A stretch of DNA of 64,000 bases from Streptomyces sp. CB02400 (GCF_001905725.1 NZ_LIWB01000001.1:310001-374000); one strand, 5' to 3'; numbered from the stretch's first letter, positions 26,569 through 35,888 are shown. Program-made: numbers and translations. The notes: a model not told the origin generated them from the letters alone.

Positions 26569-29500
26569 TGAACGGGTTCCCCAGGGAGCGTGCGCCCGGC
26601 ACGGGGGCCGAGGGCGGAGCCCCCGCCGACCCGGATGTGACCGTCGTACCGCACTGGCAGGAGCTGGCCGACGCCGTGTGGCTGGCCGCGTACCGGGCGC
26701 GGGCGGGCGAGGGCACGGCGGCGTCCGGCGCCGAACCCGACGGGGAGCACGGGCCGACGCGGGACACGCCGCCGTCCGGTTCCCCCGCGACCGCTCCGGA
26801 GCGGCCCGAGGCGCCGGACGACGGGCCGGGCGCCGCCCCGACGGCGCTGCCCGTGCCCGATCCCGAAGGGACCGGCCGGATACGGCTCGGCCCGCCCGTA
26901 CTGCCGGAGCCCGGCCGGCGGGCACCCGTCTCCGGCCGGCGCTCGGCGCGACTCGCGGTCGCCCTGCACCGGCTGGCGCGCCGCGTGCCCTCCCGCACCG
27001 CCGTGGAACTCGACGAGGAGGCCACGGCGGAGCGCGGCATCACCGACGGCCTGTGGCTGCCCTGGTTCCGGCCCGCGGACATCCGCGCGTTCGACCTGAT
27101 CCTCCTCGTCGACGACGCCCCCACCATGGCCGTCTGGCACGAGGAGACGGCGAGTCTGGCCGCGGCCGCCGAACACAGCGGCGCCTTCCGGAGCGTACGG
27201 ACCGTGGCTTTGACCCTCGCCCCCACCGGCCCTGTGTCGCTGCGCTGGAGCGGGGCGCGGACCCCGGCCCGCATCGGTGAACTCCTCGGCGGCAGGGGGG
27301 ACCGCCTCTTCGTGGTCGTCACGGACGGCCTCGCCCACGGCTGGGCCGGCTCCGCGGCGGACACGCTGCTCGACCGGCTGGGGCGGGCCGGTCCCACGGC
27401 CCTGACGCACCTGCTGCCGCCCCACATGCGGCACCGTTCCTCGCTCCACCCCCATCCCGCGGTCCTGGAGGCCGGCGGCCTCGGCGCGGCCAACGACTGC
27501 CTCGCACTGCGTCCGCCGACCCAGGGCCCCGACCCGATGCGCCCCCTGCCGTCCGTGGGCGACGGCGTCGCACCCGTCCCGGTGCTGTCCCTGAAGTCCG
27601 GTTCGATCGCCGCCTGGGCCGACCTCGTCACGGGTGGGAGAGGTGTGCGCCGCGCCCTGCCGGCCGTCCTGCCGGGAACGCTCGTGATGGGCGTCCCGGC
27701 GCCGGGGCTGCGCACTGCGCGGTCACCGCGCGCCGCCGCGGCGGCGGTCCACCGCTTCCTCTCCCTGGCCACCCCGGTCGCCCGGCGCCTCGCCACCCGG
27801 CTGGCGGCCGTCCCGTTCGAGTTCGCCCTCGTCGAGCAGGTGCGCCGGCGGACCGTCCCGGAGGCCGGTCCGGAGCACCTGGCCGAGATCCTGATGGGCG
27901 GTCTGATCGACTGGGGCGACGACGGCAGGGCGCGGCCCGAGTTCGCCGAGGGAGCCCGTGAGGCCCTCCTCGCGACCACGACCCGCGGCCAGTTGGCCAG
28001 AACCGTCTCGATCCTCGGCGAGCTGCCGGCGGCGGGAGCGCACGGTGTGGCTCTGCGCGCGGCGCTGCGGGATCCGGCGGGGACGGGGCTGCCCGACGCG
28101 TCCGCCGGGGCGTGGCAGCAGTCCGAACTCGCCGTCATGAGGGCGCTGTCGGGGCCCTACGCCGAGCGGGCCCGCAGAATCGAGGCGGACCTCGGACCCA
28201 CGGCCGGTCCCGCACGGCACCCGGCCGACGCGCCCCGTGATCAGGTGCCCGGCCGGGCATCACCCGCATACTCGGACTCAGTCGCTTCCCTCTCGTCCGG
28301 TGACCACTCGGAGGCATGGCCTGGCATGAACACGACCTCGTCGGGCGGACCCGCCCTCCTGGTGAACGTCCCTTTGCGCAACGCGTCGTTCGTGGGCCGT
28401 ACGGCGCTGCTGCGGGCGGTCGACGAACAACTCGGGGCGCAGGACACCGCGGCCGTGCTCCCGCACGCCCTGCACGGGCTGGGCGGCGTCGGCAAGTCCC
28501 AGCTGGTCCTCGAGTACATCTACCGGCATCAGCACGACTACAAGGTGATCTGCTGGATCCCCGCCGAGCGGGAGACGCTCATCCTGGCCGCGCTCACCTC
28601 CCTCGCGACCGCACTGGGAGTGACACCGACGGGCCAGGACGGCGCGGGCTCCCCGGCGGCGGGCACGGCCGTGCCGGCGGCCCTGGAGGCATTGCGCACC
28701 GGAGTGCCGCACGACGACTGGCTCCTCGTCTTCGACAACGCCGAGGACGTCGACGCGGTGCGCCGGTACTTCCCCGCCAACGGCCCCGGGAAGGTCATCG
28801 TCACCTCCCGCAACCGTGCCTGGGAACGGGTCGCCACCCCGCTGCCGGTGAACGTCTTCGAGCGCGAGGAGTCCGTGGAGCTGCTGCAGAAACGCTCCCC
28901 GGACCTGTCCGCGGAGGACGCCGACCGGCTGGCCGACGCTCTCGGCGACCTGCCGCTCGCGGTGGAACAGGCGGGCGCCTGGCACGCGGTCACCGGGATG
29001 CTCGTCGACGAGTACCTCGACCTGCTCGCCCAGCGCAGCCCGGAGATCCTCGAACTCGAACCGGCGCCCGACTACCCCGTCTCCGTCGCCGCGGCCTGGG
29101 ACATCTCACTGGAGCGGATCCAGGAGAACAACCCGGGAGCCCGCCAACTCCTCGACATCTGCGCCAGCATGGCCCCCGAGCCCATTCCCCGCTCCATGCT
29201 GCGCGGCAGCCGCGGCATCAACATCACGCCCGAGGTCGACCCCTTGCTGCGCCAGTCGATCAAGATGAGCCGTGCCGTCCGCGACCTCAACCAGTTCTCC
29301 CTGATCAGGGTGGACCCCCGGTCCGACACCCTGCAGATGCACCGCATGCTGCAGACCGTGCTGCTCGCCAAGCTGGGCCCCGAGCAGCGGGACCGCATGC
29401 GCGACGCCGCCCACCAACTGCTGTCGGCGGCCAAGCCGGGCCACCACGCCTCGTCCGCGGAATGGCGCAGCTACCAGAACCTGCTGCCCCACCTGGTCGC

Positions 29501-30848
29501 CTCCCAGGCGGTGACCAGCACGGACACCTACGTGCGCGAACTCGTCCGGGACACCGTGCTGTTCCTCTACTACTGGGGCGACCAGGTGGGCGCCGCCGAA
29601 CTCGGCCGGCAGGCATGGAGCGCCTGGCTGGCCGCGTCGGGCGAGGAGGACATCGACGTCATCCGCATGGCGAAGACCTTCGCGTTCCTCCTGCGTCAGA
29701 TCGGCGAGGTCGCGGAGTCCATCCCGATCACGGAGAGGGCCCTGGAGGTCTCCCGCCGCGCCCAGGTCGACGACGAGGACCTGATCGACTCGCTCTGCCA
29801 GACGGCCGACGTCCGCCGTTACCAGGGCAGGTTCACGGAGGCCAGGGAGCTCGGTCAGGAGGCCACCGAGCTGGCCCGCTCCCAGTTCGGGCCGGAGGAC
29901 CCGATCACCCTGCAGGCCACCCACAGCCTGACCGTCGACCTCCGGCTGTGCGGGCAGTTCGACGCGGCGCTGCCGCTGGACAGCGAGAACGCCCGGCTGC
30001 GGGAGCTCATGTTCGGACCCACCAGCTACCTCACCCTCAACAGCCTCAACGGGCTCTCCATCGACATGGGGGAGAGCGGTGACTACCCCGGCGCCAGGAT
30101 TTTCCAGGAGGACGTCTTCCACCGTGCTCGCCTCGAGCTCGGCGAGGACAACCCGCTGACCCTGCGCATCGCCCGCAACCTGGCCGTCTGCCGCCGTCGC
30201 GACGGGGCCCTCGACGACGCCCTGGTGCTCACGGAGGACACCCGGCGGCGTCTGGTGAACCGGTTCGGTCCCGGGCACGCCGACTCACTGTCGACGGCCG
30301 TCAACCTCTCGGTCGACCAGCGTCTCGCCGGTGACCTCGAGCGATCCCGCGGACTGGGCGAGGAGACCGCACGGCGCTATGCGGCGCTGCTCGGGGAGAA
30401 CCACGCGTACACGCTGCTCACCAAGGCGAACCTGGCCGCCACCCTGCGCGCGCTCGGGGACCTCGACACGGCGCGGGAACTGGAGGACGACGCGGCCCGC
30501 CGCATGGCCGGCACGCTCGGGCCCCGGCACGTGATGACGCTGACCGTCGCGATCGGGCAGGCCAACACGGCGTACGCGCGGCTGGACTTCGACCTGGCAC
30601 ACCGGATGGACAGGACCAATCTGGCGCTCCTCGCCGAGGTCGCCGGCGCGGAACATCCGCTGACCCTGTCCTGCACCGCGAATCTCGCCCTCGACCTGCG
30701 CGGCCTGGGCCGCGGACCGGAGGCGGACGTAACGCAGCGCAAGGCGGTGGAGGGTTTCACCCGCGTGGTCGGCGCGGACCATCCCTGGCTCGTCGCGGCA
30801 CGTCTGCACCGCCGCATCGAGTGCGACCTGGCACCCATGCCGCTGTAG
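26568..30848 (+). CDS. FxSxx-COOH-system-type protein: vWA-like (SAV_2336-type) N-terminus, NB-ARC NTPase and TPR array
   Basis: This 1,426-aa STAND-type protein completes the module. After a low-complexity linker (about residues 40-125), residues ~125-480 form a vWA-like region (FDLILLVDDAPTMAVWHEE, LFVVVTDGLAHGW) similar to the SAV_2336-type N-terminal domain. An NB-ARC NTPase follows, beginning NASFVGRTALLRAVDEQL, with P-loop GLGGVGKSQL near residue 640, WLLVFDNAEDVD (Walker B) and GKVIVTSRNRAW. From about residue 960 to the end are tetratricopeptide units with repeated L..N.A..LR.LG.-type motifs. This architecture matches the large TPR protein (FxsT) of FxSxx-COOH peptide systems. Likely role: signal sensor and switch that oligomerises on nucleotide exchange. 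It starts one base inside the MoxR gene. Confidence 0.87.
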   Translation: MNGFPRERAPGTGAEGGAPADPDVTVVPHWQELADAVWLAAYRARAGEGTAASGAEPDGEHGPTRDTPPSGSPATAPERPEAPDDGPGAAPTALPVPDPEGTGRIRLGPPVLPEPGRRAPVSGRRSARLAVALHRLARRVPSRTAVELDEEATAERGITDGLWLPWFRPADIRAFDLILLVDDAPTMAVWHEETASLAAAAEHSGAFRSVRTVALTLAPTGPVSLRWSGARTPARIGELLGGRGDRLFVVVTDGLAHGWAGSAADTLLDRLGRAGPTALTHLLPPHMRHRSSLHPHPAVLEAGGLGAANDCLALRPPTQGPDPMRPLPSVGDGVAPVPVLSLKSGSIAAWADLVTGGRGVRRALPAVLPGTLVMGVPAPGLRTARSPRAAAAAVHRFLSLATPVARRLATRLAAVPFEFALVEQVRRRTVPEAGPEHLAEILMGGLIDWGDDGRARPEFAEGAREALLATTTRGQLARTVSILGELPAAGAHGVALRAALRDPAGTGLPDASAGAWQQSELAVMRALSGPYAERARRIEADLGPTAGPARHPADAPRDQVPGRASPAYSDSVASLSSGDHSEAWPGMNTTSSGGPALLVNVPLRNASFVGRTALLRAVDEQLGAQDTAAVLPHALHGLGGVGKSQLVLEYIYRHQHDYKVICWIPAERETLILAALTSLATALGVTPTGQDGAGSPAAGTAVPAALEALRTGVPHDDWLLVFDNAEDVDAVRRYFPANGPGKVIVTSRNRAWERVATPLPVNVFEREESVELLQKRSPDLSAEDADRLADALGDLPLAVEQAGAWHAVTGMLVDEYLDLLAQRSPEILELEPAPDYPVSVAAAWDISLERIQENNPGARQLLDICASMAPEPIPRSMLRGSRGINITPEVDPLLRQSIKMSRAVRDLNQFSLIRVDPRSDTLQMHRMLQTVLLAKLGPEQRDRMRDAAHQLLSAAKPGHHASSAEWRSYQNLLPHLVASQAVTSTDTYVRELVRDTVLFLYYWGDQVGAAELGRQAWSAWLAASGEEDIDVIRMAKTFAFLLRQIGEVAESIPITERALEVSRRAQVDDEDLIDSLCQTADVRRYQGRFTEARELGQEATELARSQFGPEDPITLQATHSLTVDLRLCGQFDAALPLDSENARLRELMFGPTSYLTLNSLNGLSIDMGESGDYPGARIFQEDVFHRARLELGEDNPLTLRIARNLAVCRRRDGALDDALVLTEDTRRRLVNRFGPGHADSLSTAVNLSVDQRLAGDLERSRGLGEETARRYAALLGENHAYTLLTKANLAATLRALGDLDTARELEDDAARRMAGTLGPRHVMTLTVAIGQANTAYARLDFDLAHRMDRTNLALLAEVAGAEHPLTLSCTANLALDLRGLGRGPEADVTQRKAVEGFTRVVGADHPWLVAARLHRRIECDLAPMPL

Positions 30849-31014
30849 TGACGAGCGGGCAGCAACTCATCGGAATCCCGCACGAGTTCGGCGCCCCGCG
30901 TCGTGGGACGTGATTGAGTGGCATGATCGTGCGATCCCGGCGCGGGTGGGAACGGCCATGATGGAATGGAGGCACGGGGGCATCAGGCGTCACCGTGCGA
31001 GGAGGGGACACACC

Positions 31015-31239
31015 GTGGATCAGCCACCCACTCTGCACCATGCGGCGGCGTCCGCCCATGAGCGGTCAGCCGTCACGGACACCCGTGGGTGGGAGTCGGA
31101 CCTGGTGGACCTCACGGCACTCCCTCTGACAGCCGTGGAAGGCTTGGCACCGCTCCACTCCGACACACGCCTGCTGACCGAGGTCCTGCGGTCCCGCGGC
31201 AGCATCCGGGGCGGCGGCGAGCCCGCCCGGGCCGAGTAA
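31015..31239 (+). CDS. Small peptide, candidate RiPP-type precursor (FxsA-like leader, no FxSxx tail)
   Basis: This 74-aa reading frame begins at GTG behind a strong AGGAGGGG site, 166 bp after the TPR gene and 58 bp before the HExxH gene. The middle segment LVDLTALPLTAVEGLAP and the following LLTEVLRS resemble the leader of FxSxx-COOH precursor peptides, which carry a D-L-x-x-L-P-L block. The C-terminus differs: it ends SIRGGGEPARAE rather than in F-x-S-x-x. A Gly-rich GGG lies between leader-like part and tail. Position next to a peptide-hydroxylase-type enzyme makes a substrate role likely. Function and core residues are inferred. Confidence 0.65.
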   Translation: MDQPPTLHHAAASAHERSAVTDTRGWESDLVDLTALPLTAVEGLAPLHSDTRLLTEVLRSRGSIRGGGEPARAE

Positions 31240-31297
31240 CAGCGCCGGCCGTACCCGGGTCCCCGCACACCCGTTCCCCCGACCGGAGGTCCCGGTG

Positions 31298-32977
31298 ATG
31301 ACCAGCGAGCAGCCCAGCACGCTCCGCATGCCCGCGCCCCTCTTCGCGGAACTCGCCGCGGGCGGCCACTCCGACCGGGCCGTCGCCTTCCTCGAACAGG
31401 GCGAGCGCGCACGCCGGTTGCTGCTGCTGCGGACCCTGCTGAAGCAGCTCTGGGACCTGCCCACGCCGCTGAGCCCCGTCGCGGAGGCCTGGCGGGTCTT
31501 CAAGGAGGCGGCCGAGCGGGCGCCCGAGCCGGTCGAGCGGTTGCTGCTCGCCCCGACGACCGGCGCCTGGATCGCGCACATGCTGCGCAGGGTGCACGGC
31601 ACCGCGACCGGGCCGCGGTTGTGGGTGGAGGCGGCCAGGCTGAACACCCTCGCGGTGGTCGCCTCGCTGCACGCCGGTACGGAGACGGCCCTGCGCGTCC
31701 CGCTGGACGACGGCGCGCTGCACCTGCCGGGCCTGGGACTGGCCCGCCTCCCGGACGGCGCGGCCGGCCTGTCGGCGGGCAGGGCGAGCACCCGTGCCGG
31801 AGAGCTGACCCTGACCGGCCCGGGACGCGACGGCCGGCGGGCGAGCCTGACCTGCCGCCCCGCGCCCGTCCCGGTGGGTGAGGCACCGCCCGTCGACGAC
31901 ACCCGCTGGCTCCCCCTCCGTACCCTCACGGTCGGCCCCGTCGCCGTACCCCTGGAGGACCTGGACCCCTACCGCGACCTCGACGACCCGGTGCCGCCCG
32001 CCCGGCTGGACGCCGACGAGGCCGTGGCCTGGCAGCGGCTGTTCGACGAGGCCGTCGCGATCCTCGCGGCCGGGAAGGGGACGGGCCCCGGGCGGCTCGA
32101 CCCCGCCGTGATCCGGGCCGTCGTACCGTGGGCCCGCACCGGCCTGCTGCCCCCGCCGCCGCCCGACGTCCGCGTGTCGGCGTCCAGCGGTGACTCCTAC
32201 GGCGCGATGGTCGTCGCCCGCCCCTCCTCGCCGCTCGCCCTGGCCGAGGCGCTGGTCCACGAGTTCCAGCACAGCAAGCTCGCCGCGCTCTTCCACCTCT
32301 TCCCGCTGCTGCGCGACGACCGCGCGGAGCGCTACTACGCCCCGTGGCGCCCCGACCCGCGCCACCTCACCGGTCTGCTGCACGGCGCCTACGCCTTCAC
32401 CGGCGTCGCCGGGTTCTGGCGGGACCGGCTGTCCGACCCGGAGCACGCCGAGACGGCCGCCTACCACTTCGCACTGCGCCGGACGCAGAGCAGGCTCGTC
32501 GTGCGCACCCTCCTCACCAGCGGATGCCTCACCGAGACCGGGCACGCCCTGGTCACCGGTCTCGCCCGGAGCCTGGACACCTGGCTGCGCGAGCCCGTGC
32601 CCCAAGCCGCCCTGACCCGCGCCCGCACCGCCGCCGCCCTGCACCGCACCGAGTGGCGCCTGCGCAACGTCGCCCCGACCGCACCGCCCGAGCGGCCGGG
32701 CGATCCCCTCCGCTTCCGCCCCGACCGCGCCCCCTGGCCCGACGTCCGCACCCACGCCTTCGCCCTCCCGCCCACCGACCCCCGTACCCCCGACGAACAC
32801 CTCGCCGCCGGTGACGCCGCCGCCGCGCTCGTCGGGTACGACGACGACCTGGCCCGCGATCCCGGTGACCCGCACCTCCTCGCCGGGTGGATCGTCGCCC
32901 GGGCCGGGCTGGAGCGCGGGCCCGGAGCACGGCGGCTGCTGGCCCGGCCCGAGTCGATCACCCGGGGACAGGGGTGA
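31298..32977 (+). CDS. HExxH-motif protein, probable 2-oxoglutarate-dependent peptide beta-hydroxylase type
   Basis: This 559-aa protein has the conserved ALVHEFQHSKLAAL motif (H321-E-x-x-H325) that marks the HExxH-motif family found fused to FxsB-type radical SAM maturases or standing alone. Members have been reported as 2-oxoglutarate/iron-dependent peptide beta-hydroxylases rather than proteases. Here it stands alone: no CxxxCxxC radical SAM motif is present and none is encoded nearby. The N-terminal ~300 residues are Ala/Leu-rich and may bind the precursor. The ATG at 31298 follows GGAGG at 8 bp; GTG 31295 directly before it is an alternative. It probably acts on the 74-aa peptide encoded just upstream. 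A gap of 21 bp separates it from the arginine deiminase gene. Confidence 0.8.
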   Translation: MTSEQPSTLRMPAPLFAELAAGGHSDRAVAFLEQGERARRLLLLRTLLKQLWDLPTPLSPVAEAWRVFKEAAERAPEPVERLLLAPTTGAWIAHMLRRVHGTATGPRLWVEAARLNTLAVVASLHAGTETALRVPLDDGALHLPGLGLARLPDGAAGLSAGRASTRAGELTLTGPGRDGRRASLTCRPAPVPVGEAPPVDDTRWLPLRTLTVGPVAVPLEDLDPYRDLDDPVPPARLDADEAVAWQRLFDEAVAILAAGKGTGPGRLDPAVIRAVVPWARTGLLPPPPPDVRVSASSGDSYGAMVVARPSSPLALAEALVHEFQHSKLAALFHLFPLLRDDRAERYYAPWRPDPRHLTGLLHGAYAFTGVAGFWRDRLSDPEHAETAAYHFALRRTQSRLVVRTLLTSGCLTETGHALVTGLARSLDTWLREPVPQAALTRARTAAALHRTEWRLRNVAPTAPPERPGDPLRFRPDRAPWPDVRTHAFALPPTDPRTPDEHLAAGDAAAALVGYDDDLARDPGDPHLLAGWIVARAGLERGPGARRLLARPESITRGQG

Positions 32978-32998
32978 ACACGCGCCCGGACGGTCAGG

Positions 32999-34231
32999 AT
33001 GAAAGGCATGACCTACCACGTCGACTCCGAGGCCGGGCGGCTGCGCCGCGTCATCCTGCACCGGCCCGATCTCGAGCTCAAAAGGCTCACCCCCAGCAAC
33101 AAGGACGCCCTGCTCTTCGACGACGTGCTCTGGGTGCGCCGGGCGCGCGCCGAGCACGACGGGTTCGCCGACGTCCTGCGCGACCGGGGCGTCACCGTCC
33201 ACCTCTTCGGTGACCTGCTCTCGGAGACGCTGGACCTCCCGGCGGCCCGCGCGCTCGTCCTGGACCGCGTCTTCGACGAGAAGGAGTACGGCCCGCTGGC
33301 CACCGACCACCTGCGGGCCGCGTTCGAGACGCTCCCGGCGCCCGAGCTCGCCGAGGTGCTGATCGGCGGGATGACCAAGCGGGAGTTCCTGGACGCCCAC
33401 CCGGAGCCGACCTCCGTGCGCTTCCACGCCATGGAGCTCGACGACTTCCTGCTCGGCCCGCTGCCCAACCACCTCTTCACCCGCGACACCTCCGCCTGGA
33501 TCTACGACGGTGTCGCCATCAACGCGATGCGGTGGCCGGCCCGGCAGCGCGAGACCGTGCACTTCGAGGCGATCTACCGGCACCACCCGCTGTTCCGCGC
33601 GGAGCCCTTCCACGTGTGGTCCGAGGGGCAGGCCGACTACCCGTCCACCATCGAGGGCGGGGACGTACTGGTCATCGGCGACGGCGCGGTGCTGATCGGG
33701 ATGAGCGAGCGGACCACCCCGCAGGCGGTGGAGATGCTCGCGCACAAGCTGTTCGCGGCCGGCTCCGCCGAGACCATCGTCGCGCTCGACATGCCGAAGC
33801 GGCGCGCCTTCATGCACCTCGACACCGTGATGACGATGGTCGACGGCGACACCTTCACCCAGTACGCGGGCCTCGGCATGCTCCGCTCGTACACCATCGA
33901 GCCGGGCGCGGGGGACAAGGAGCTGAAGGTCACCGACCATCCGCCGGAGCACATGCACCGCGCGATCGCCGCCGCGCTGGGGCTCAGCGAGATCCGGGTG
34001 CTGACCGCCACCCAGGACGTGCACGCCGCCGAGCGCGAGCAGTGGGACGACGGCTGCAACGTCCTGGCCGTCGAACCGGGCGTCGTCGTCGCCTACGAGC
34101 GGAACGCCACCACCAACACGCACCTGCGCAAGCAGGGCATCGAGGTGATAGAGATCCCCGGCAGCGAGCTGGGCCGGGGCAGGGGCGGGCCGCGCTGCAT
34201 GAGCTGTCCCGTCCAGCGGGACGCGGTGTGA
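32999..34231 (+). CDS. arcA: Arginine deiminase
   Basis: This 410-aa enzyme converts arginine to citrulline and ammonia. Active-site blocks of the amidinotransferase fold are present: [23 protein letters not shown] and the C-terminal CMSCPV containing the cysteine nucleophile. The length is normal for the family. Start: ATG 32999; an ATG at 33008 is also possible, and neither has a strong ribosome site. It precedes argF but no carbamate kinase gene follows, so this is not a complete arginine deiminase ATP-generating operon. ARG boxes lie between it and argF, not upstream of it. Confidence 0.95.
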   Translation: MKGMTYHVDSEAGRLRRVILHRPDLELKRLTPSNKDALLFDDVLWVRRARAEHDGFADVLRDRGVTVHLFGDLLSETLDLPAARALVLDRVFDEKEYGPLATDHLRAAFETLPAPELAEVLIGGMTKREFLDAHPEPTSVRFHAMELDDFLLGPLPNHLFTRDTSAWIYDGVAINAMRWPARQRETVHFEAIYRHHPLFRAEPFHVWSEGQADYPSTIEGGDVLVIGDGAVLIGMSERTTPQAVEMLAHKLFAAGSAETIVALDMPKRRAFMHLDTVMTMVDGDTFTQYAGLGMLRSYTIEPGAGDKELKVTDHPPEHMHRAIAAALGLSEIRVLTATQDVHAAEREQWDDGCNVLAVEPGVVVAYERNATTNTHLRKQGIEVIEIPGSELGRGRGGPRCMSCPVQRDAV

Positions 34232-34250
34232 GGAAGCCGCGCGAAGGAAC

Positions 34251-34284
34251 TGTATAGAAATACAAAACTTCGTATAGACTTCCA
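34251..34284 (+). promoter_or_regulatory. Tandem ARG boxes (ArgR operator) upstream of argF
   Basis: Box 1 is a perfect TGTATAGAAATACA (34251-34264), matching the TG-N-AT-N4-AT-N-CA architecture of ARG boxes. Box 2, CGTATAGACTTCCA (34271-34284), matches most positions. Centres are about 20 bp apart, the spacing expected for two boxes bound by one ArgR hexamer. The stretch is strikingly AT-rich for this genome. Confidence 0.75.
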
Positions 34285-34316
34285 GGCGTTCGTGTCCCCC
34301 ATCCCTGGAGCGCCCC

Positions 34317-35324
34317 ATGGCGACTGTCCCGACCGCCCTCGCCGGCCGCCACTTCCTCAAGGAGCTGGACTTCACCGCGCCGGAGTTCCTCGGCCTGCTG
34401 GAGCTGGCCGCCGAACTGAAGGCCGCCAAGCGGGCCGGGACCGAGCACCGGTACCTGCGGGGCAGGAACATCGCGCTGATCTTCGAGAAGACCTCGACGC
34501 GTACGCGCTGCGCGTTCGAGGTCGCGGCCGCCGACCAGGGCGCCTCGACGACGTACCTCGACCCGTCCGGCTCGCAGATCGGCCACAAGGAGTCCGTGAA
34601 GGACACCGCGCGGGTGCTGGGCCGGATGTTCGACGGGATCGAGTACCGGGGGGACAGCCAGGCCAAGGTGGAGGAGCTCGCGGCGTACGCGGGGGTGCCC
34701 GTCTACAACGGGCTCACCGACGACTGGCACCCCACCCAGATGCTCGCCGACGTGCTCACGATGACCGAGCACAGCGCCAAGCCGCTCACCGACATCGCCT
34801 TCGCCTACCTCGGCGACGCCCGCTTCAACATGGGCAACTCCTACCTCGTGACCGCGGCCCTGCTGGGCATGGACGTCCGTGTCGTCGCCCCGAAGGCATA
34901 CTGGCCCGCCCAGGAGATCGTCGACCGGGCGCGGGAGCTGGCCGTGTCGAGCGGGGCGCGTATCGCGCTCACCGAGGACGTCGCCGAGGGCGTCGCGGGC
35001 GCCGATTTCGTCGCCACGGACGTCTGGGTCTCCATGGGGGAGCCCAAGGGCGTCTGGGACGAGCGGATCAAGGCCCTCGCCCCGTACGCGGTGACCATGG
35101 ACGTCCTGCGCGCCACCGGCAACCCGGACGTCGGGTTCCTGCACTGCCTGCCCGCCTTCCACGACCTCGGCACCAAGGTCGGCCAGGACATCTTCGAGAC
35201 CCACGGCCTCACCTCCCTGGAGGTGACCGACGAGGTGTTCGAGTCGGCGCACTCGGTGGTCTTCGACGAGGCGGAGAACCGTATGCACACGATCAAGGCC
35301 GTCCTGGTCGCGACCCTCGCCTGA
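34317..35324 (+). CDS. argF: Ornithine carbamoyltransferase
   Basis: This 335-aa enzyme transfers the carbamoyl group to ornithine to give citrulline (arginine biosynthesis), or works in reverse in arginine breakdown. It carries the carbamoyl-phosphate motif STRTR, the WHPTQML motif and the ornithine/catalytic HCLPAFH motif. The ATG has GGAG 8-9 bp upstream. ARG boxes at 34251-34284 indicate repression by ArgR with arginine, which favours an anabolic role despite the adjacent arginine deiminase. The two enzymes together could recycle arginine through citrulline. Confidence 0.96.
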   Translation: MATVPTALAGRHFLKELDFTAPEFLGLLELAAELKAAKRAGTEHRYLRGRNIALIFEKTSTRTRCAFEVAAADQGASTTYLDPSGSQIGHKESVKDTARVLGRMFDGIEYRGDSQAKVEELAAYAGVPVYNGLTDDWHPTQMLADVLTMTEHSAKPLTDIAFAYLGDARFNMGNSYLVTAALLGMDVRVVAPKAYWPAQEIVDRARELAVSSGARIALTEDVAEGVAGADFVATDVWVSMGEPKGVWDERIKALAPYAVTMDVLRATGNPDVGFLHCLPAFHDLGTKVGQDIFETHGLTSLEVTDEVFESAHSVVFDEAENRMHTIKAVLVATLA

Positions 35325-35339
35325 GCTCCCGCGTCCCGC

Positions 35340-35786
35340 TCAGACCGGGCGCCGCTGGCCCGGCAGCCGGAACCACACCGCCTTGCCGGACTCGGTGGGG
35401 CGGTGCCCGCAGGACGAGCTGAGGGTGCGGATCAGCAGCAGTCCCCGCCCGTGCTCCTGCCAGGGGTCGGGCATGCCGAGGGGCGTCGGGCGGGTGAGAT
35501 CGCCGGGCGGCTCCGGGTCGGCGTCGTGCACCTCGACCTGGCAGCCGGTCGGCAGCAGCCGCACCACCAGCTCTATCGGCGTGCTCCCCGAGGTGTGCTC
35601 CACGGCGTTCGCCACCAGCTCCGCCGTCAGCAGCTCCGCCGTGTCGCAGTCGGCGGAGTGCTCCCGCTCGGCCAGCGCCGTACGGACCAGCGCACGGGCC
35701 ACGGGCACCGCCGCGGTGGTGTGCGGCAGCGCGACGCGCCAGGAGGTGGAGGCGGTGGGAGGTTCGTGCACAGCGAGTCCGTTCAT
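35340..35786 (-). CDS. ATP-binding protein of the RsbW/SpoIIAB-like anti-sigma type
   Basis: This 148-aa GHKL-fold protein has an N box (AELLTAELVANAVEHT) and a glycine-rich lid (GRGLLLIRTL). Streptomyces encodes many such short stand-alone HATPase_c proteins; some are anti-sigma kinases that phosphorylate anti-anti-sigma factors, most are untested. No cognate sigma or antagonist gene is adjacent. It converges on argF, with 15 bp between stops. The ATG at 35786 was preferred over frames extending into the operator region beyond 35885. Confidence 0.85.
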   Translation of the reverse strand: MNGLAVHEPPTASTSWRVALPHTTAAVPVARALVRTALAEREHSADCDTAELLTAELVANAVEHTSGSTPIELVVRLLPTGCQVEVHDADPEPPGDLTRPTPLGMPDPWQEHGRGLLLIRTLSSSCGHRPTESGKAVWFRLPGQRRPV

Positions 35787-35888
35787 GGAGCGGGTGCTCC
35801 TGCTTTCAGCCCTCCATGGTACGGCGCACCCTGTACGGCCCTTCGAGGGGGCGGGTCCCGCCGCGCGCATGACGGCGCCCGAACAGCG

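Noticed and set aside
31112..34666. A 1,184-codon open frame on the minus strand
   Set aside because: It runs antisense through the HExxH gene, arcA and the start of argF, all of which have clear family motifs on the plus strand.
32999..35324. A classical arginine deiminase ATP-generating operon
   Set aside because: No carbamate kinase or arginine/ornithine antiporter gene follows, and the ARG boxes point to anabolic control of argF.
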